Source: Liolophura sinensis
Lineage: Eukaryota; Mollusca; Polyplacophora; Chitonida; Chitonidae
Length of the DNA stretch: 64,000 bases
Direction of reading: 5' to 3'
NCBI RefSeq assembly: GCF_032854445.1
Contig: NC_088307.1
Coordinates: forward strand, 23,573,953-23,637,952
A program made the position numbers and the translations under genes. Shown here one piece after another: positions 1 to 11,665 of the stretch. A model generated the notes under the pieces. It worked only from the letters and a program-made list of their open reading frames with translations, was not told the origin of the DNA and ran no database searches. The stretch's first letter is position 1, and each line of letters begins with the position of its first letter.

Positions 1-694
1 TGCGGCATCCTCTCGGGGACTCACACGCATAATAGGTAGAGATTTCCATGTGGTAAAACACGGTGTCTGCATGGATGCCCCTATCCCCCAGCGGCTTAAA
101 CCCTGTCCCTCCGGCACAGCAGAGCTATAGGCCTCACACTCTCTACGGCTAAATATTTACTCTGTAAGTTCGTCGGGCGAAAATGAACTGTTCAAGACAA
201 TAACCAAATCCATGTAATGCAAATATAGGGGAACGTTTTACATCTGTCATTTTGTAAACGTCACTGCAGTCCTGGAACACGTCGGTCTTGGTGAAGATGT
301 ATGTATGTACAGCGAAATGCTGTAACCAAAGAACGAAGACAAATGGCATGTTTCCAAGGAAATGGGCTAGGTGTATGGAAGAGCTTATGAGCCAAGAAAT
401 TATTTGCCATCTGTTCTTTCCAGTACATTTTGCGATTTTGATTCAATATTTTTTGAGCTATACATGTAAAGCTTTGGTGAAAGTTTGAACAAAAATAAAT
501 CAAAGCATCGGTATCAGGAAATTTGTTGACTGTTCTCAAACTTTCAAACGAGAAGAAAACTATTCAAACAAAGCTTGTAAAACCCATGCACGTCGAACTA
601 CCGCATATTAGCATACACATGATAAGGTGGCATTTTTCAAGCCTGAAATGGGCGTTTGTTTCAAAGTTATTATATGTTAAAATGTGATGACAAC
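1..694. other. Unique AT-rich sequence at the left edge
   Basis: I see no gene or known repeat. Short open frames here lack any family resemblance. Confidence 0.4.
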
Positions 695-960
695 ACAGCA
701 TTTTGAGTAAATTCAAGACCAGTAACGTTCTATAAATTGAAATTAACATCCCTGCATATTTTTTAAACCTAAATCTCGTTAAGCCATTGTGATAGGGAGC
801 GTGTAAATTGCTACTGTTTATACATTTACATGAACAGTTAGAATAAAACCATGACTGAGGTAAATTTACAAGTGGCCATATTTCATCGGTGACCGTTTGT
901 CAGGTATCAGACTGTCGTCGATGCTCTGCTTTTACTTTCTATGCTGTACGTTTTTAATTA
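695..960 (+). mobile_element. Element C copy with one 48-bp monomer
   Basis: Shows the shared blocks: AATTAACATCCCTGCAT, TTAAGCCATTGTGATAGGG-like, GTTAGAATAAAACCATGACT, GAGGTAAATTTACAAG, then one monomer TATCAGACTGTCGTCGATGC to TCTATGCTGTACG. Same family as copies at 1497, 21985 and 41640. Confidence 0.75.
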
Positions 961-1496
961 TATTCGTCTTCATAATACCGGCATACAGGTGTCGACAACA
1001 GTTTTCTGAAGATATCCTCTACATTTATGCTTTTTTTTTTGCCGAAATGAATTTGTTCAGATTCTTTTCACCTTTATCATGATTTTCTTCAGACAATTTA
1101 TGACAATGCTTATCTCGTTGACAACTGCGGCCTGCCTCTTGCTTTGCATATACCAAGTCGAAACGCAAAATGTGCCAAACCTACATTAAGTTTTGGATCA
1201 AGCAAATTTTTTTGTTACTTCAAAAAATCAAGTATAAGAAGATGTTTTTATTCAAGACCAAGAAACGGTTGGCTACAACTTTATCACTATATCGAGCACT
1301 ATATATAGTTGACTAGTGCTTTGCGCATGACACTATCAGCTTTATGCGAACGAGTTGAAGGTCTTGCCAAACAATATTTTACCGAAGTTTGTCCAGATTT
1401 CTCCCTTAACCTGCATGACTACTCGTGCGTGAGATAACTATATATTTTTTCTTGGTGGCTCAGCAATTTAAAGTGCTCCTTCGTGGAGATCTAATA

Positions 1497-1745
1497 TATT
1501 GCAATTAACATCACTGCATATGTCTTTAGTTATAATTCTGCTCCAGCCATTGCTCTATAGGAGCTTGTGTCGTGTTACTATATTTAAGCATTTACAGTTA
1601 GAATATTTAGAGTTAGAATAAAGCCCTAACAGGTAAATTGACAAGAGGCCAGATATCACCGGTTACGTGCGAGCATTTGTCAATGATCATACTGTCCTCA
1701 CTTCTCTGGTGTTACTCTCTATGCTGTAGTCTCTTATATTCACAC
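1497..1745 (+). mobile_element. Element C copy with one 48-bp monomer
   Basis: GCAATTAACATCACTGCATA, then AGAATAAAGCCCTAACAGGT and a monomer ATCATACTGTCCTCACTTCT to CTCTATGCTGTAG. Confidence 0.75.
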
Positions 1746-1815
1746 AATTTTTCTGCAGCCACACTGTGAAATGTTATCACTGTCACTCAAAATAAAACAA
1801 GATGGCAGTTACATT

Positions 1816-1955
1816 TATTTGATTTTATTTGATTGGTGATTTACGCCGAACTCAAGAATAGTTCATCTATACGACGGTGGCGTGTAATAAAGTGGGAGGA
1901 AACATGGAAGGGCCCGGGGGAAACCCACGACCATCCAGAGGCTGCTGGCAGACCA
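1816..1955 (-). mobile_element. 5'-truncated SINE-A
   Basis: Tail to CTGCTGGCAGACC. A near-perfect TSD, ATGGC(A/G)GTTACA, flanks it at about 1803 and 1957. Confidence 0.85.
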
Positions 1956-1968
1956 ATGGCGGTTACAA

Positions 1969-4374
1969 TTCTCAACTTGAAACTTTCAGACACAATCGTA
2001 TATAAGGACTCTGTAAGCACCTGTGTTCATTACTGAACAATATGAAGATTTCGGATAATGTATCTTCTGATGTAAACAGTTTTACTTCATACCAACGATA
2101 CATATGGTGTTTACATATCTCACCTTGTAGCTTTGGTTAGATCCTGTTTAGAATACGATGATTTCAACACATATCACAAGTTATTGATTAAAAAAGTAGC
2201 ATATCGAACGTCTTCAATCCAAGGTTTCTTAAAATATGTAAATTGAGTATAACACTTTTGTTGGCAAATATGGGCCCAGCGCATAGGATCTCTGGTGATT
2301 TGTGATATACAGTTGTATAAGAGTCCTTGTTTATTACTCCAACATGGTGGCTTATATGATCATTTGCAATCAAAGCGCAACTGCGATACCTATTTTTGTT
2401 CGACCTGAAGTACCCAGAGGCATATACTAAAAATATTGACAGCCTTCCCTGCTCCATTGAAAAGTGTTAACCGTTCCTATCTTCCATGTCCCAAGCTGTA
2501 TGGTTTATCACCTTCTCCTTTCTGCACGGGCGGCTTAGCTTTTTTTGGAAAATGGTCTTACGAATTATTGACTTCGAATGCGTTTTCATGTTTTATAAGT
2601 GGTATACGAATGTAAAATTTGATGCCTAGATTCATCAGTTCCCATTTAACAATTGCCAACTACCACACTGTCTCCGCCGCTCATATTTTACTCTATATGC
2701 TCTAGTCTTTAATACTGACTATGACATACAACATCAATTAATATAATGAAATCAAACAACAATATAACGGTAGGTTGCGTGTATGCTAACTTGTCACTGA
2801 TGGGACATGTCACATTAACTGTCTTTGTTATCTCTATATACCTGTACTTGTGGAAATTTTATAATTCTAGGCGTCAAAACAGACAGTCATATGCCAGCCG
2901 TCAACCAAAATGGACAATCCAGGTTGGTAATCGCAAGGCCACTTCCCATTACGACGTTTAACACAAACCACCAAAGAACTGAAAGAAAGTATATTAAGTA
3001 CAAAATTAAGACGGATCAATACGAAGAAAATCAGCTAGCAGTTTTCAATAATGTTGTAAAGAAGTAAGAACGTTCTCTTTAAATATTATTGACAGGAAAT
3101 GTCGTTTTGGGGTTCCCAAATGGTATATAAATGTATATGAAGACTGAATCTAATGCCGAACTATATCTGACAAGTCATTCAAAAGTGAGATTTATTCATG
3201 GGTGAATACGAAAACGCGTCTCAGACAACATTCCTTTCTACAGAATCGTGTGTTCTGTTACGGAACAAAGATGAGAGAAGATGACATCCAAAAAGTCGGG
3301 ATAGTTTAACACAATTTACTTTGATTGGGTCGTGATTGGGCTGCTTGTCAATCTGCGCGCTCTGAATCAAAAACACGTTATACTATTTTCCCACTTGGTT
3401 TCTTTTGATTTCGCTGACGAGTTTTCTTATTAAAAGTCGCTGACAAAGTCTCTTGGTGCCCCCCGTGGATAAACGTTTCCAGCAATCTGAGCTGTGTGTC
3501 GGCAAGCGCCATCTTGATTATCCTCCAGACCTCTTCAAAAGCTCCGGCTGTTTTCATTTACCCTCTGTTTGTCCGCGTCGTTGACTCAAGCCCTGTGCAA
3601 TGACAAATGTCGTCTGCTAACTTAGTTACCTTGGCTTCCTTTTCTTATGAGGCCAAAAGTTCGATAAAAATTGGAATAGATTCCATGCCGGGCACCCCCT
3701 TCGTGCGCCCCGCCCCGACAACGCTCTGTTCCGCGCGCTGGAATGATTTGTCTCCAGGGGGCGCTTGTTAGGCCGCCGCTAACAACCAGAAGTACATTCA
3801 GATCAGGGAAGATACACCGAATTACACCCACTTAACCGATCAAACCGAATTAGAGGGCAAATATCGAGATCAAGCCGCGCGTCTGTTCATACAACGCATA
3901 TTGAGACATTTCCAGTGCAGTCTTGAGGGTTTTCTAAACGATGAAAATTAACCAGAAAGTTTTGTCCCAAAATCGTTTCAGATCACTACCGGTCCCATCC
4001 GACAAAATCGTTCGAGATTTATTCTTTGAAATTTTGCCAGCAATCTATAAAAATACCCTTGTTCAGTTCAAAGCTGAGGACCTTATAGGTAATGTAAGTT
4101 TCATGCTGAAATAATGATTATTTGTTTGATTGATGAAACTTTCTTTACTAGATTAGAAATAAACACAGTTAATTATTTGAATTTGTACGGTTGGCTTAAT
4201 GATCTATATGTACATATAGAAAGCTATTCTCACGTTAAATATATGACTTTTACCAAAATTTAATATCAATATGACCCATAAAGACATCTTAATTCCTTTA
4301 TTTATGTTGCAAAACAGTTTTAAAACACTGAAAGTATTTTTGATGCACTTGCCTGTGGTGTGGGGACGGACAAA
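1969..4374. other. Unique sequence with a GC-richer, repeat-poor block
   Basis: No gene recognised. A diverged 48-bp monomer lies at 2664-2711 (ACCACACTGTCTCCGCCGCT). The block 3300-3870 is less AT-rich, has many CpGs and no repeat, and contains CTTGTCAATCTGCGCGCTC; it could be a regulatory or conserved block, which only a cross-species comparison can show. Confidence 0.4.
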
Positions 4375-5633
4375 ATCTCCGGTGGTCAAAAGCCCTGCGG
4401 ACAAAAGCCCCTCAGACCCAAGCCCCGCGGAACAAAACCTTCGGCAGACATCCATATATGGTAAATGACATACGTTGATTGCATGTTTGAGACTTTAAAC
4501 ATTCTCTTAAAAGTCACGTTTCAGGTTTTAATACAAGTTTGCAATCAATAGAACCCCTTCTTATTCGTTCAAGCGCCATGTATTCTAACCTTTTTGTTGA
4601 CGAGATTGGAGAGAACTACAAGTATATGTCTATCAGGGGTATACGGAATGCTCATCCTCCTTTCCCGGCTCATCTGAAAACTAAAGAAGCCTACAAGTAT
4701 GGTAAACAATTAATGTTTCGCAGCTGATGTTAGACTTGTTTCCCTATTCTAAGAACACAAATCTTATATATATATATGTCATTTTTTTTCTTCTTCCGGA
4801 AATATAATGTTCATGTTATAGCCAAACACCTCTAAAGAAAATGGTTGCTTCCAAAAACTTGTAGCAGTGATGGTTTTAACCACAGAATACAAAATAAACA
4901 AAACGTGCCTGTCGCGATCATTCAACGAGGTGTTCAGAAACATGTAGCCAATATTAGTTTTTGCGGATTTCGGGGAATAATATATAAATTTCTTAATTCA
5001 CGCAATTAAATATACAATGGTTCCGATTTAACGTTAAGACCACTGATTCATCCTATTTATCATATATAATTTTAAAAAATACACAGTAACCTATGAAAAT
5101 AAATTTATTAGTTTTATTCTTTTTAACTGTATTCAAAACAAATTTCTTTCTTGTGAACATGATTTGGTTTAAATTTTAAATGAAATTTTAAATACATCTG
5201 TTATAGTGCATAAGATGCCTGTAAACCGATTCAAAATACATGCACTGTATGGCAGGCGCAAGTCAGAGAAAGTCAGCTTTTGCCGTATTGTTTTGAACAC
5301 GTATATGTGCAACATTTATGAGAGGAAAACTGTTGCACCTGAGAGCCGAACAGGGAATTATTTTGATGACTAGTTTTTAAATGGCAGACGAAGTCACACT
5401 ATATGAATTCCCGTCAACAAATATTTAACATCATGTTTTTGTAGAAGGTCCGATATGTTTTGTCCATTCATAAAGACCACGGGGCATTTGTCTGCCGAGT
5501 TTTATGTCCGTCGGGGTTTTGGCCCAACGGGCTTTTTATCTGCTGGGGCTTTTTTCCGCCTGGGTTTTGTCTGCTGAGCTTTTCTCCGCCGGAGTTCTGT
5601 CTGCCAGGGCTTTTCTCTCACTGATTCGTCCGT
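4375..5633. mobile_element. 1.26-kb element with repeat-built inverted ends
   Basis: The left end reads ACGGACAAAATCTCC, then AAAAGCCCTGCGGACAAAAG. The right end, read on the minus strand, begins ACGGACGAATCAG and AAAAGCCCTGGCAGACAGAA. Each end is a run of degenerate units of about 15 bp of type GCGGACAAAAGCCCC: about five over 80 bp on the left and about ten over 180 bp on the right. The interior (4450-5450) is very AT-rich and has no transposase-like frame. Confidence 0.6.
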
Positions 5634-5662
5634 GGTAATGTCTTCCTTGCATGTTTTCCAGT

Positions 5663-5790
5663 CTTTAGACCAGTAACGTCTAATTAATTGTAATTAGCAT
5701 CACTGCTGTTTTTTTAACCCAAGTCATGATCCAAGGAGGTTATGTAATTTGCTATTACATGTGTCATTTGATTCTCGCCCTGCTATTTAA
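5663..5790 (+). mobile_element. Element C 5' fragment
   Basis: TTAGACCAGTAACGTCTAAT, TAATTAGCATCACTGC and GTAATTTGCTATTAC; no monomer. Confidence 0.6.
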
Positions 5791-5874
5791 GAACACAAGG
5801 TCAAAGACAACGTAGTTGTTTAAAACCTCGACGAATCAAGAGGGCACTGAAGTAGAGTAAATTAAGGCAGTTCA

Positions 5875-6020
5875 GATATCCCGACTGTGGTTAAAGGCGC
5901 CAGTTCAATCGTTGGGATACTAGAGGAGCGAGTTCAAACCCAGCCTTGTGCAGGGGATTTGATGCAGACGACCGGGGAGGAAATCAGCATGAGCTGGGCT
6001 GCCGTGTTGGTGACAGTAAA
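5875..6020 (+). mobile_element. tRNA-like SINE head, unassigned family
   Basis: GACTGTGGTTAAAGGCGCCA resembles box A, and GAGTTCAAACCCAG about 45 nt later resembles box B. The part after it (AACCACGACCGG-like body) does not match SINE-A well. Confidence 0.4.
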
Positions 6021-6850
6021 TTCAATATAGTCTTTAGGCTATATACACTCAAGGTGTGGTGTGGAGGATTAACACACATCGGAGATACCTAAAAAGGTTT
6101 GACATGTCACATAATGTATCAAGATGCTAAAAGTGTTTAGCAAAAATCACGATGTATCTGTTTCATGACGTTTAATTGCTAAACACGATTAGTGTAAACG
6201 CATATTCGTCGTTTATTGACCATAGGGCATTTGTATCAGTAGCCTATATTCGAGCTAAGCACAAAGATCACACAAAGCTTAGCGCATCTATCTAAACTTC
6301 ACGGAAAAGTAAGCATAATGTAGAACACACGTAACAGCAAAACTTGCCTATATGATGATTTTATGACGCTATTATGTAGTTCATTTGCCAACCGAACGTT
6401 TTTAGTCTAAACATGTGTAGGCCCTTACACGCTCTCTTTGCTACTGCTCGCTATAGTAGGCTACACGTGATCGAGGCTGATCGTCTGCTCATTTTTGGAA
6501 GTGAAGATGTCGAGAAGTGTCCCAGTATTTGCGGTACCGGTATGTACTGATTGTTTTTATCTTTTCTCATAACATTGTTTGTGTTCGTGTCTGCTGCACA
6601 ATTCGTGTTGTGTTGTGCATCATTATATGCGTGCGTAGTTGTTGTGGCGAATAGTAATGTGCATGTGGTGGGTGTGTTGTAGTTGTTGTGGCGAGTAGGG
6701 ATGTGTAAGTGGTTGGTGTGTTGTTGTTGTAGGTTACATCTGGAACTAACATGACTGTTACATTAGTCCCAGATTACATCAGGATTTTCCTTTGGTATGA
6801 TTTTCCATTGGATTATTCACGTGATAAACCTGCCATCTTTGAATGAAACA

Positions 6851-6934
<84 letters not shown>

Positions 6935-7972
6935 AAGCTTCCGCGTGATACTATCCCATGCCACCACATGCACCTTGCACTTTTCTCTACAACACACCGG
7001 AAATTCAAGCCTACAAGTACCCAGGACTAGTGTTACCGTGCGCCTGTGTTACTGTTACTAGTGCTAGCCTAGCAAATGTCACCAACAATCATGGTGACCT
7101 CTAGAGGAGTTGGCCAAAATCCCTCGAAAAACAGTTTACAGTTCTGTCCAAATCATGCAAAGTTGTGATATGTTTTAATTAACTTCAAAATAACATCACC
7201 ACAGCCGCAGGCACCGTTAGTTGAAGCCGTCAGTTAGTTAATCAGTATGTGTGTGTATGATAACTCGCTTGTTTATGCCATGTAGTGCTAACTCCATCTC
7301 CTAACTTTTCAGATACTCCTTGATACTCTTGACATGAGGAAAGGACTGCGAGGCAATGCATGCAGAAATAATAAACTGATATGCTTGGCAATTTGTTACC
7401 AGTCTTCCAACTGCGAGTAGAAGAAAGGCAACAAGATTTTGAAGCAAGTTTTAACCGATTAAAGGTGTGTTTTCCTTGATTCGGGAAAATACTGTCACAG
7501 AACAGATACTTTTAGGAATCAAAGCGAAATCCTAGCTAGATTGTAACAGCATAGTATTGAAAGTCCATGGAAATGTCTACTGGATCACTAGCTTACCAGA
7601 GGGATACATGTTGGCCTGCACCTGTGTATTTATGTGTACCGGGTAAAAAAACATTGATATTCATTGTCAGTAGCAATGCATCGAAAATCAGACTGTATGA
7701 AATTCATTCAGACTATTTGTTTTTCGTATTAACACACATTAATTTAGTGTTATTATAAGTTATATGTAACATACTGCGCACGGTAGGGCCTCCAGTGGGA
7801 TGTAAACCTGGTAAATGGCATAGTACCGTGTATCCTAGATGTATCCACAGGTAGGATATATTATATTTATTTATATTTAATATATTCATGTATTATTGTA
7901 TACTTATTTATAATTTTATTTGCGTTTCCAAAATGAGTGACAGCCAGATGTATGTGAAGTGAAATTTGGGGT
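6021..7972. other. Unique sequence with a TA array
   Basis: GTTGTTGTGGCGAATAGTAAT and a similar segment repeat at 6640 and 6690, a TG-rich imperfect duplication. No gene recognised. Confidence 0.4.
6852..6931. repeat. (TA)n microsatellite
   Basis: About 40 TA units, the longest in the window. Confidence 0.97.
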
Positions 7973-8016
7973 GCGTGAGTGAGTGCTTGACGGTTTAACG
8001 CCGTAAAACCTAAACA
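7973..8016 (-). mobile_element. SINE-B tail fragment
   Basis: GTGAGTGAGTGCTTGACGGT followed by TTAACGCCGT, the 3' tail only. Confidence 0.5.
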
Positions 8017-8224
8017 TCTTTTCTCATTACATGTTTAGTCAACCATGTGCTTAAAAAGTGAAAGTAAGATTGTGTGGATCTTTGTGTTTAGGCCGTGAAC
8101 ACATATTTTAGAGTGTAGAAGATCGCTTTAATTACACATGTGCATGTGACTCGACGCTAGTGCCTTTGCGTTTTGCTTTAACATTGTTAAATGTTAAATA
8201 TGATTATAACACAATATTTTAAAT

Positions 8225-8330
8225 AATTGTAGACCAGTGAAGTCTACCTTCCAATTAACATCACTGCATTTTTTACCTAATCCCGTTTAAGCCATGATGC
8301 TGTAGGGTACATGCATAAATTGCTCTTTTT
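8225..8330 (+). mobile_element. Element C 5' fragment
   Basis: AGACCAGTGAAGTCTACC, AATTAACATCACTGCATTT, CGTTTAAGCCATGATGCT and CATAAATTGCTC. Confidence 0.7.
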
Positions 8331-9225
8331 TAAAGTGGCATGGTCACCTAAATATTAGGTATTTTTGCGATATTACAGAATGACATAAGTATCGAGTATT
8401 TTTCTCAAGAAGTAAAAGTTACAAACTTTTCGTCAATCCCACACCCAGTATTGTACTTTAAGTGAATGTTTAAAAATAACAAAAAACTGAAAACTGAAAA
8501 TTCTGCCAGAATATTTAAATAAGGCGTTGTTAATTCCGTGGAAGTGGGTCATGCGCACAGCGCTCGGTAAACTTCATATGTAACCAAACATAGCTGATGA
8601 CACGCGTAAAGGAAGGACTTACGGCTTGCTCGTGACAGTATCGGCCAAAAAGAGGCACAAAAATGAGCTCGACAGGTTGACAAGCAAGTCTAGAGTTGTA
8701 ATTTGTGGCCATTTTGAACGGTGGAGTACACTGAAGAAAGAAAAAAGGTCTCACGATGCACGAAGATGTCGCAAAACTACTGCTTGATAGGCGTGTGCAA
8801 GTGTTGCTGTAATGGGTGTTAAACTTCGAACAGACACATGTTTCTGACTCTTAGTTTAATGAGAACCTTTTCGTAACCTTTTCTCAACGCTGTTTAAGCT
8901 GCTGTACTCTGCATGTATTTATGTGTACGTCGACTGATGGAAAGTCGGGATCATCGGGAACTTTCCGAACGCTACTGTGGGCCCTTCCGGTTGAATATTA
9001 ATGAGGCTAAATGGCCCGCCCTTTTTGTGTTAAATTCTAATGACAGCAGGACTTCTCCGGGCTCGTACAAGCTAAATACTCAATGGATATTTTTTATTTC
9101 CACGTGAGTGATTTAGTTTATGAACGAACTTTAAAACCTCGTTAAGACGTCACAATCAGAATTTGTTTAAAATTCCAAATTTTGAGCCACCATATCATTT
9201 TTAAGCAGTCACGTGAAGAGTTACA
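8331..9225. other. Unique sequence
   Basis: A short minus-strand open frame with a good start context (AAAATGGCC at about 8716) gives about 60 residues without recognisable similarity; I do not call it a gene. Confidence 0.35.
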
Positions 9226-9240
9226 ATAAAACCCTGCCTG

Positions 9241-9509
9241 ATTTATTTATTTATTTGATTGTATTTTTTACGCTATACTCAAGAATATTTCGGGTATACG
9301 ACGGCGGCCAGCATTATGGTGGGAGGAAACCTGGCATAACCCGGTGGAAACCCACGACCTTCGGCACGTTGCTGGCAGACCTTCCCACGTACAGCCGGAG
9401 AGGAAGCCAACATGAGCTGGACTTGAACTCACAGCAACCGCATTGGTAAGATGCTCCTGGGCCATTACGCTGCGCCATCGCGCTAACCAACTGAACCACG
9501 GAGGCCCCC
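9241..9509 (-). mobile_element. Full-length SINE-A inside element C
   Basis: Tail, body and head to CCACGGAGGCCCCC. It interrupts element C: TTACAATAAAACCCTGCCTG precedes it and AAACCCTAACTGAGGTAAAC follows, so AAACCCT is the likely TSD. Confidence 0.9.
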
Positions 9510-9578
9510 AAACCCTAACTGAGGTAAACTGACAAAATGCTGCACTTCACTCGTTATGGTGTATATCTTGAGGCTAGT

Positions 9579-9671
<93 letters not shown>
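9579..9671. repeat. (TA)n(TG)n compound microsatellite
   Basis: About 35 TA units followed by about 12 GT units. Confidence 0.97.
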
Positions 9672-10687
9672 ACGGGTAGGAAATGTGCATCACTGCAAGG
9701 AGTTTGCAACCGGCGCATACACGGTGCTCTGTGAGGAGTTTGCAACCCACTGGTTCGTAAGTAGACAAATGGCAGCTGCAGCTTTATTTCAGCATTGAGG
9801 TAATATATTTTACGCAGCTAAATATAGCTAATGAAAACTGAGTCCTCCAACAGTAGCATTGATCTGTTTAATGTCCTTATTGGAGTAAACCGCCAAAGTC
9901 ACATGGGTAGTCGTAAAAACTCCCGCGCCTGGGGACGCCATCTGACCATTTTCTTCTTGTCGAAGCTGATCACACCGATCATTGTAAACTGCATGTGGTT
10001 TCACCGGTTACGGCAGTTTTTCGTGCTGCGACAAAATTCTTTGTAGGGTAGGCACTGGGTGGATCGATCCTGGGACTGACAGGGTATGTAGACACTGATG
10101 TTTTTTTTTTCACCTTTGTAATAGCGGCGAAGTGAGTCGGGCTGTTGTTGTGTGTTGCTAAGCAAGATGTGCGAGTGAGAATGCGGGTAATCGTGCGTGA
10201 CTTCTAGTGTAAATAGTACATGTATGTCGTTAACATGGTTAAGAGTTTAGTTTATTCACATAATTCTTTGAAAGTTGTCATTTCCACAGTGTTAACTTGT
10301 AGAGATTACGGGATGAATCACGTTTCACAATAAAGCTGCCAAGTCGTGCATTTTAGACTGGCACGACAAACAACAGGTGTTCTTATTACATGTAGTTGTT
10401 TGTGGCATTGATAGGTCCAAGCTCTGATGAAGTCACAGTACATGTGGGGCAGCGACAGTGATGATGTGATCCGTATGCATTCTGCCAGGTAGACACAGAG
10501 GGTAAATATCATTTTACCGTATACATGCATTATTGTGTTCAAAGTTCTGTCTGACCAGTGTCATAAGATTGATAACCTATGTGGTAACTATGACACTGAT
10601 GTTTCATAAGACTGGCGAGCTTTATGGTAACTGTGGTAGTAATGTATGTTTGTGGACTGCAGAGAAATCCTAATGGTACTATCAACA

Positions 10688-10689
<2 letters not shown>

Positions 10690-10756
<67 letters not shown>
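10690..10756. repeat. (TA)n microsatellite
   Basis: About 33 TA units. Confidence 0.97.
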
Positions 10757-10904
10757 TCCCATGGGGTTGACGTGATTTATTGGAATCTTATTAAGTGAAA
10801 ATTCTACAATGCGATCATTCTTCAGGTTGATTATCATGGGAATATTATAATTGTTTATAAGTGATGGCAAAAGCCAGTGTAATTACACTTGGGATACCAC
10901 TGCG

Positions 10905-10966
10905 TGCAGTACCTATGCATGCAGTGCCTATGCATGCAGTACCTATGCATTCAGTACCTATGCATT
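10905..10966 (+). repeat. 15-bp tandem repeat, four units
   Basis: GCAGTACCTATGCAT repeated with single-base changes and 1-bp spacing differences. Confidence 0.85.
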
Positions 10967-11612
10967 ATCACGGCTGAAACTTAAATGACCTAAAATTTTT
11001 CCCACGAAAGTGCATTTTCAGACGCAAATAAATGTCATGAAATATTAGTTTTGGTGCTGAAAATTACAATTTTCCAGTAACACATCATCCCATGTTCGAA
11101 GCAAACCTCAAAACACCTTTCTTAAATCAATAGAACTCTCAGAATCAGGAGGTATGGGTAGGTTAATCATGGACGAAATTTATAGTCATTTACGGTATTT
11201 AATGCAGCTATGCATGGAAAACATTGAGGCCACTGTGGTGTTTTTATATCACTGAATTCCTGTTGTTGAGTTACTGTACACTGTTGGTAGTTATTTTGGA
11301 TTCACGGACAATAAATGGTTTCCTGAAATTTAAAATATGAAATAGTTGTTTTATACTCTTCTTCTTTTATAGACAACCAATCGCCATTTAAAAACCGGAT
11401 ATCTTGCGAGTAGACAAATATAGTAAGCGAAGTATCCAAAACACAGCTCAGGCAGTCAACAGATAAAACAAATTGCAATGTCAGATTAATAAAAACCAGT
11501 CTCATTAATACAATTAGCATCATAATATTCTGTAACGGTGGTTAGTTACCGGGAAGTATAGAAATATAGTAAACAGTTTTCAGCGATATCGGAAAGAGTC
11601 TTAATTCAACGT

Positions 11613-11665
11613 TGATTTATTTGATTGTTGTTTTACGCCGTAGGCCTACTCAAGAATATTTCACT
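11613..11665 (-). mobile_element. SINE-A tail remnant
   Basis: TTTATTTGATTGTTGTTTTA and CTACTCAAGAATATTTCAC. Confidence 0.7.

Noticed and set aside
6779-7061. Open frames full of Ile-Tyr repeats
   Set aside because: Translation of the (TA)n microsatellite.
8530-8754. Minus-strand frame starting at a good ATGGCC context
   Set aside because: Short, no similarity, no donor supported by a following exon.
10905-10966. CRISPR-like regularly spaced repeats
   Set aside because: Plain tandem repeat without unique spacers, in a eukaryotic genome.
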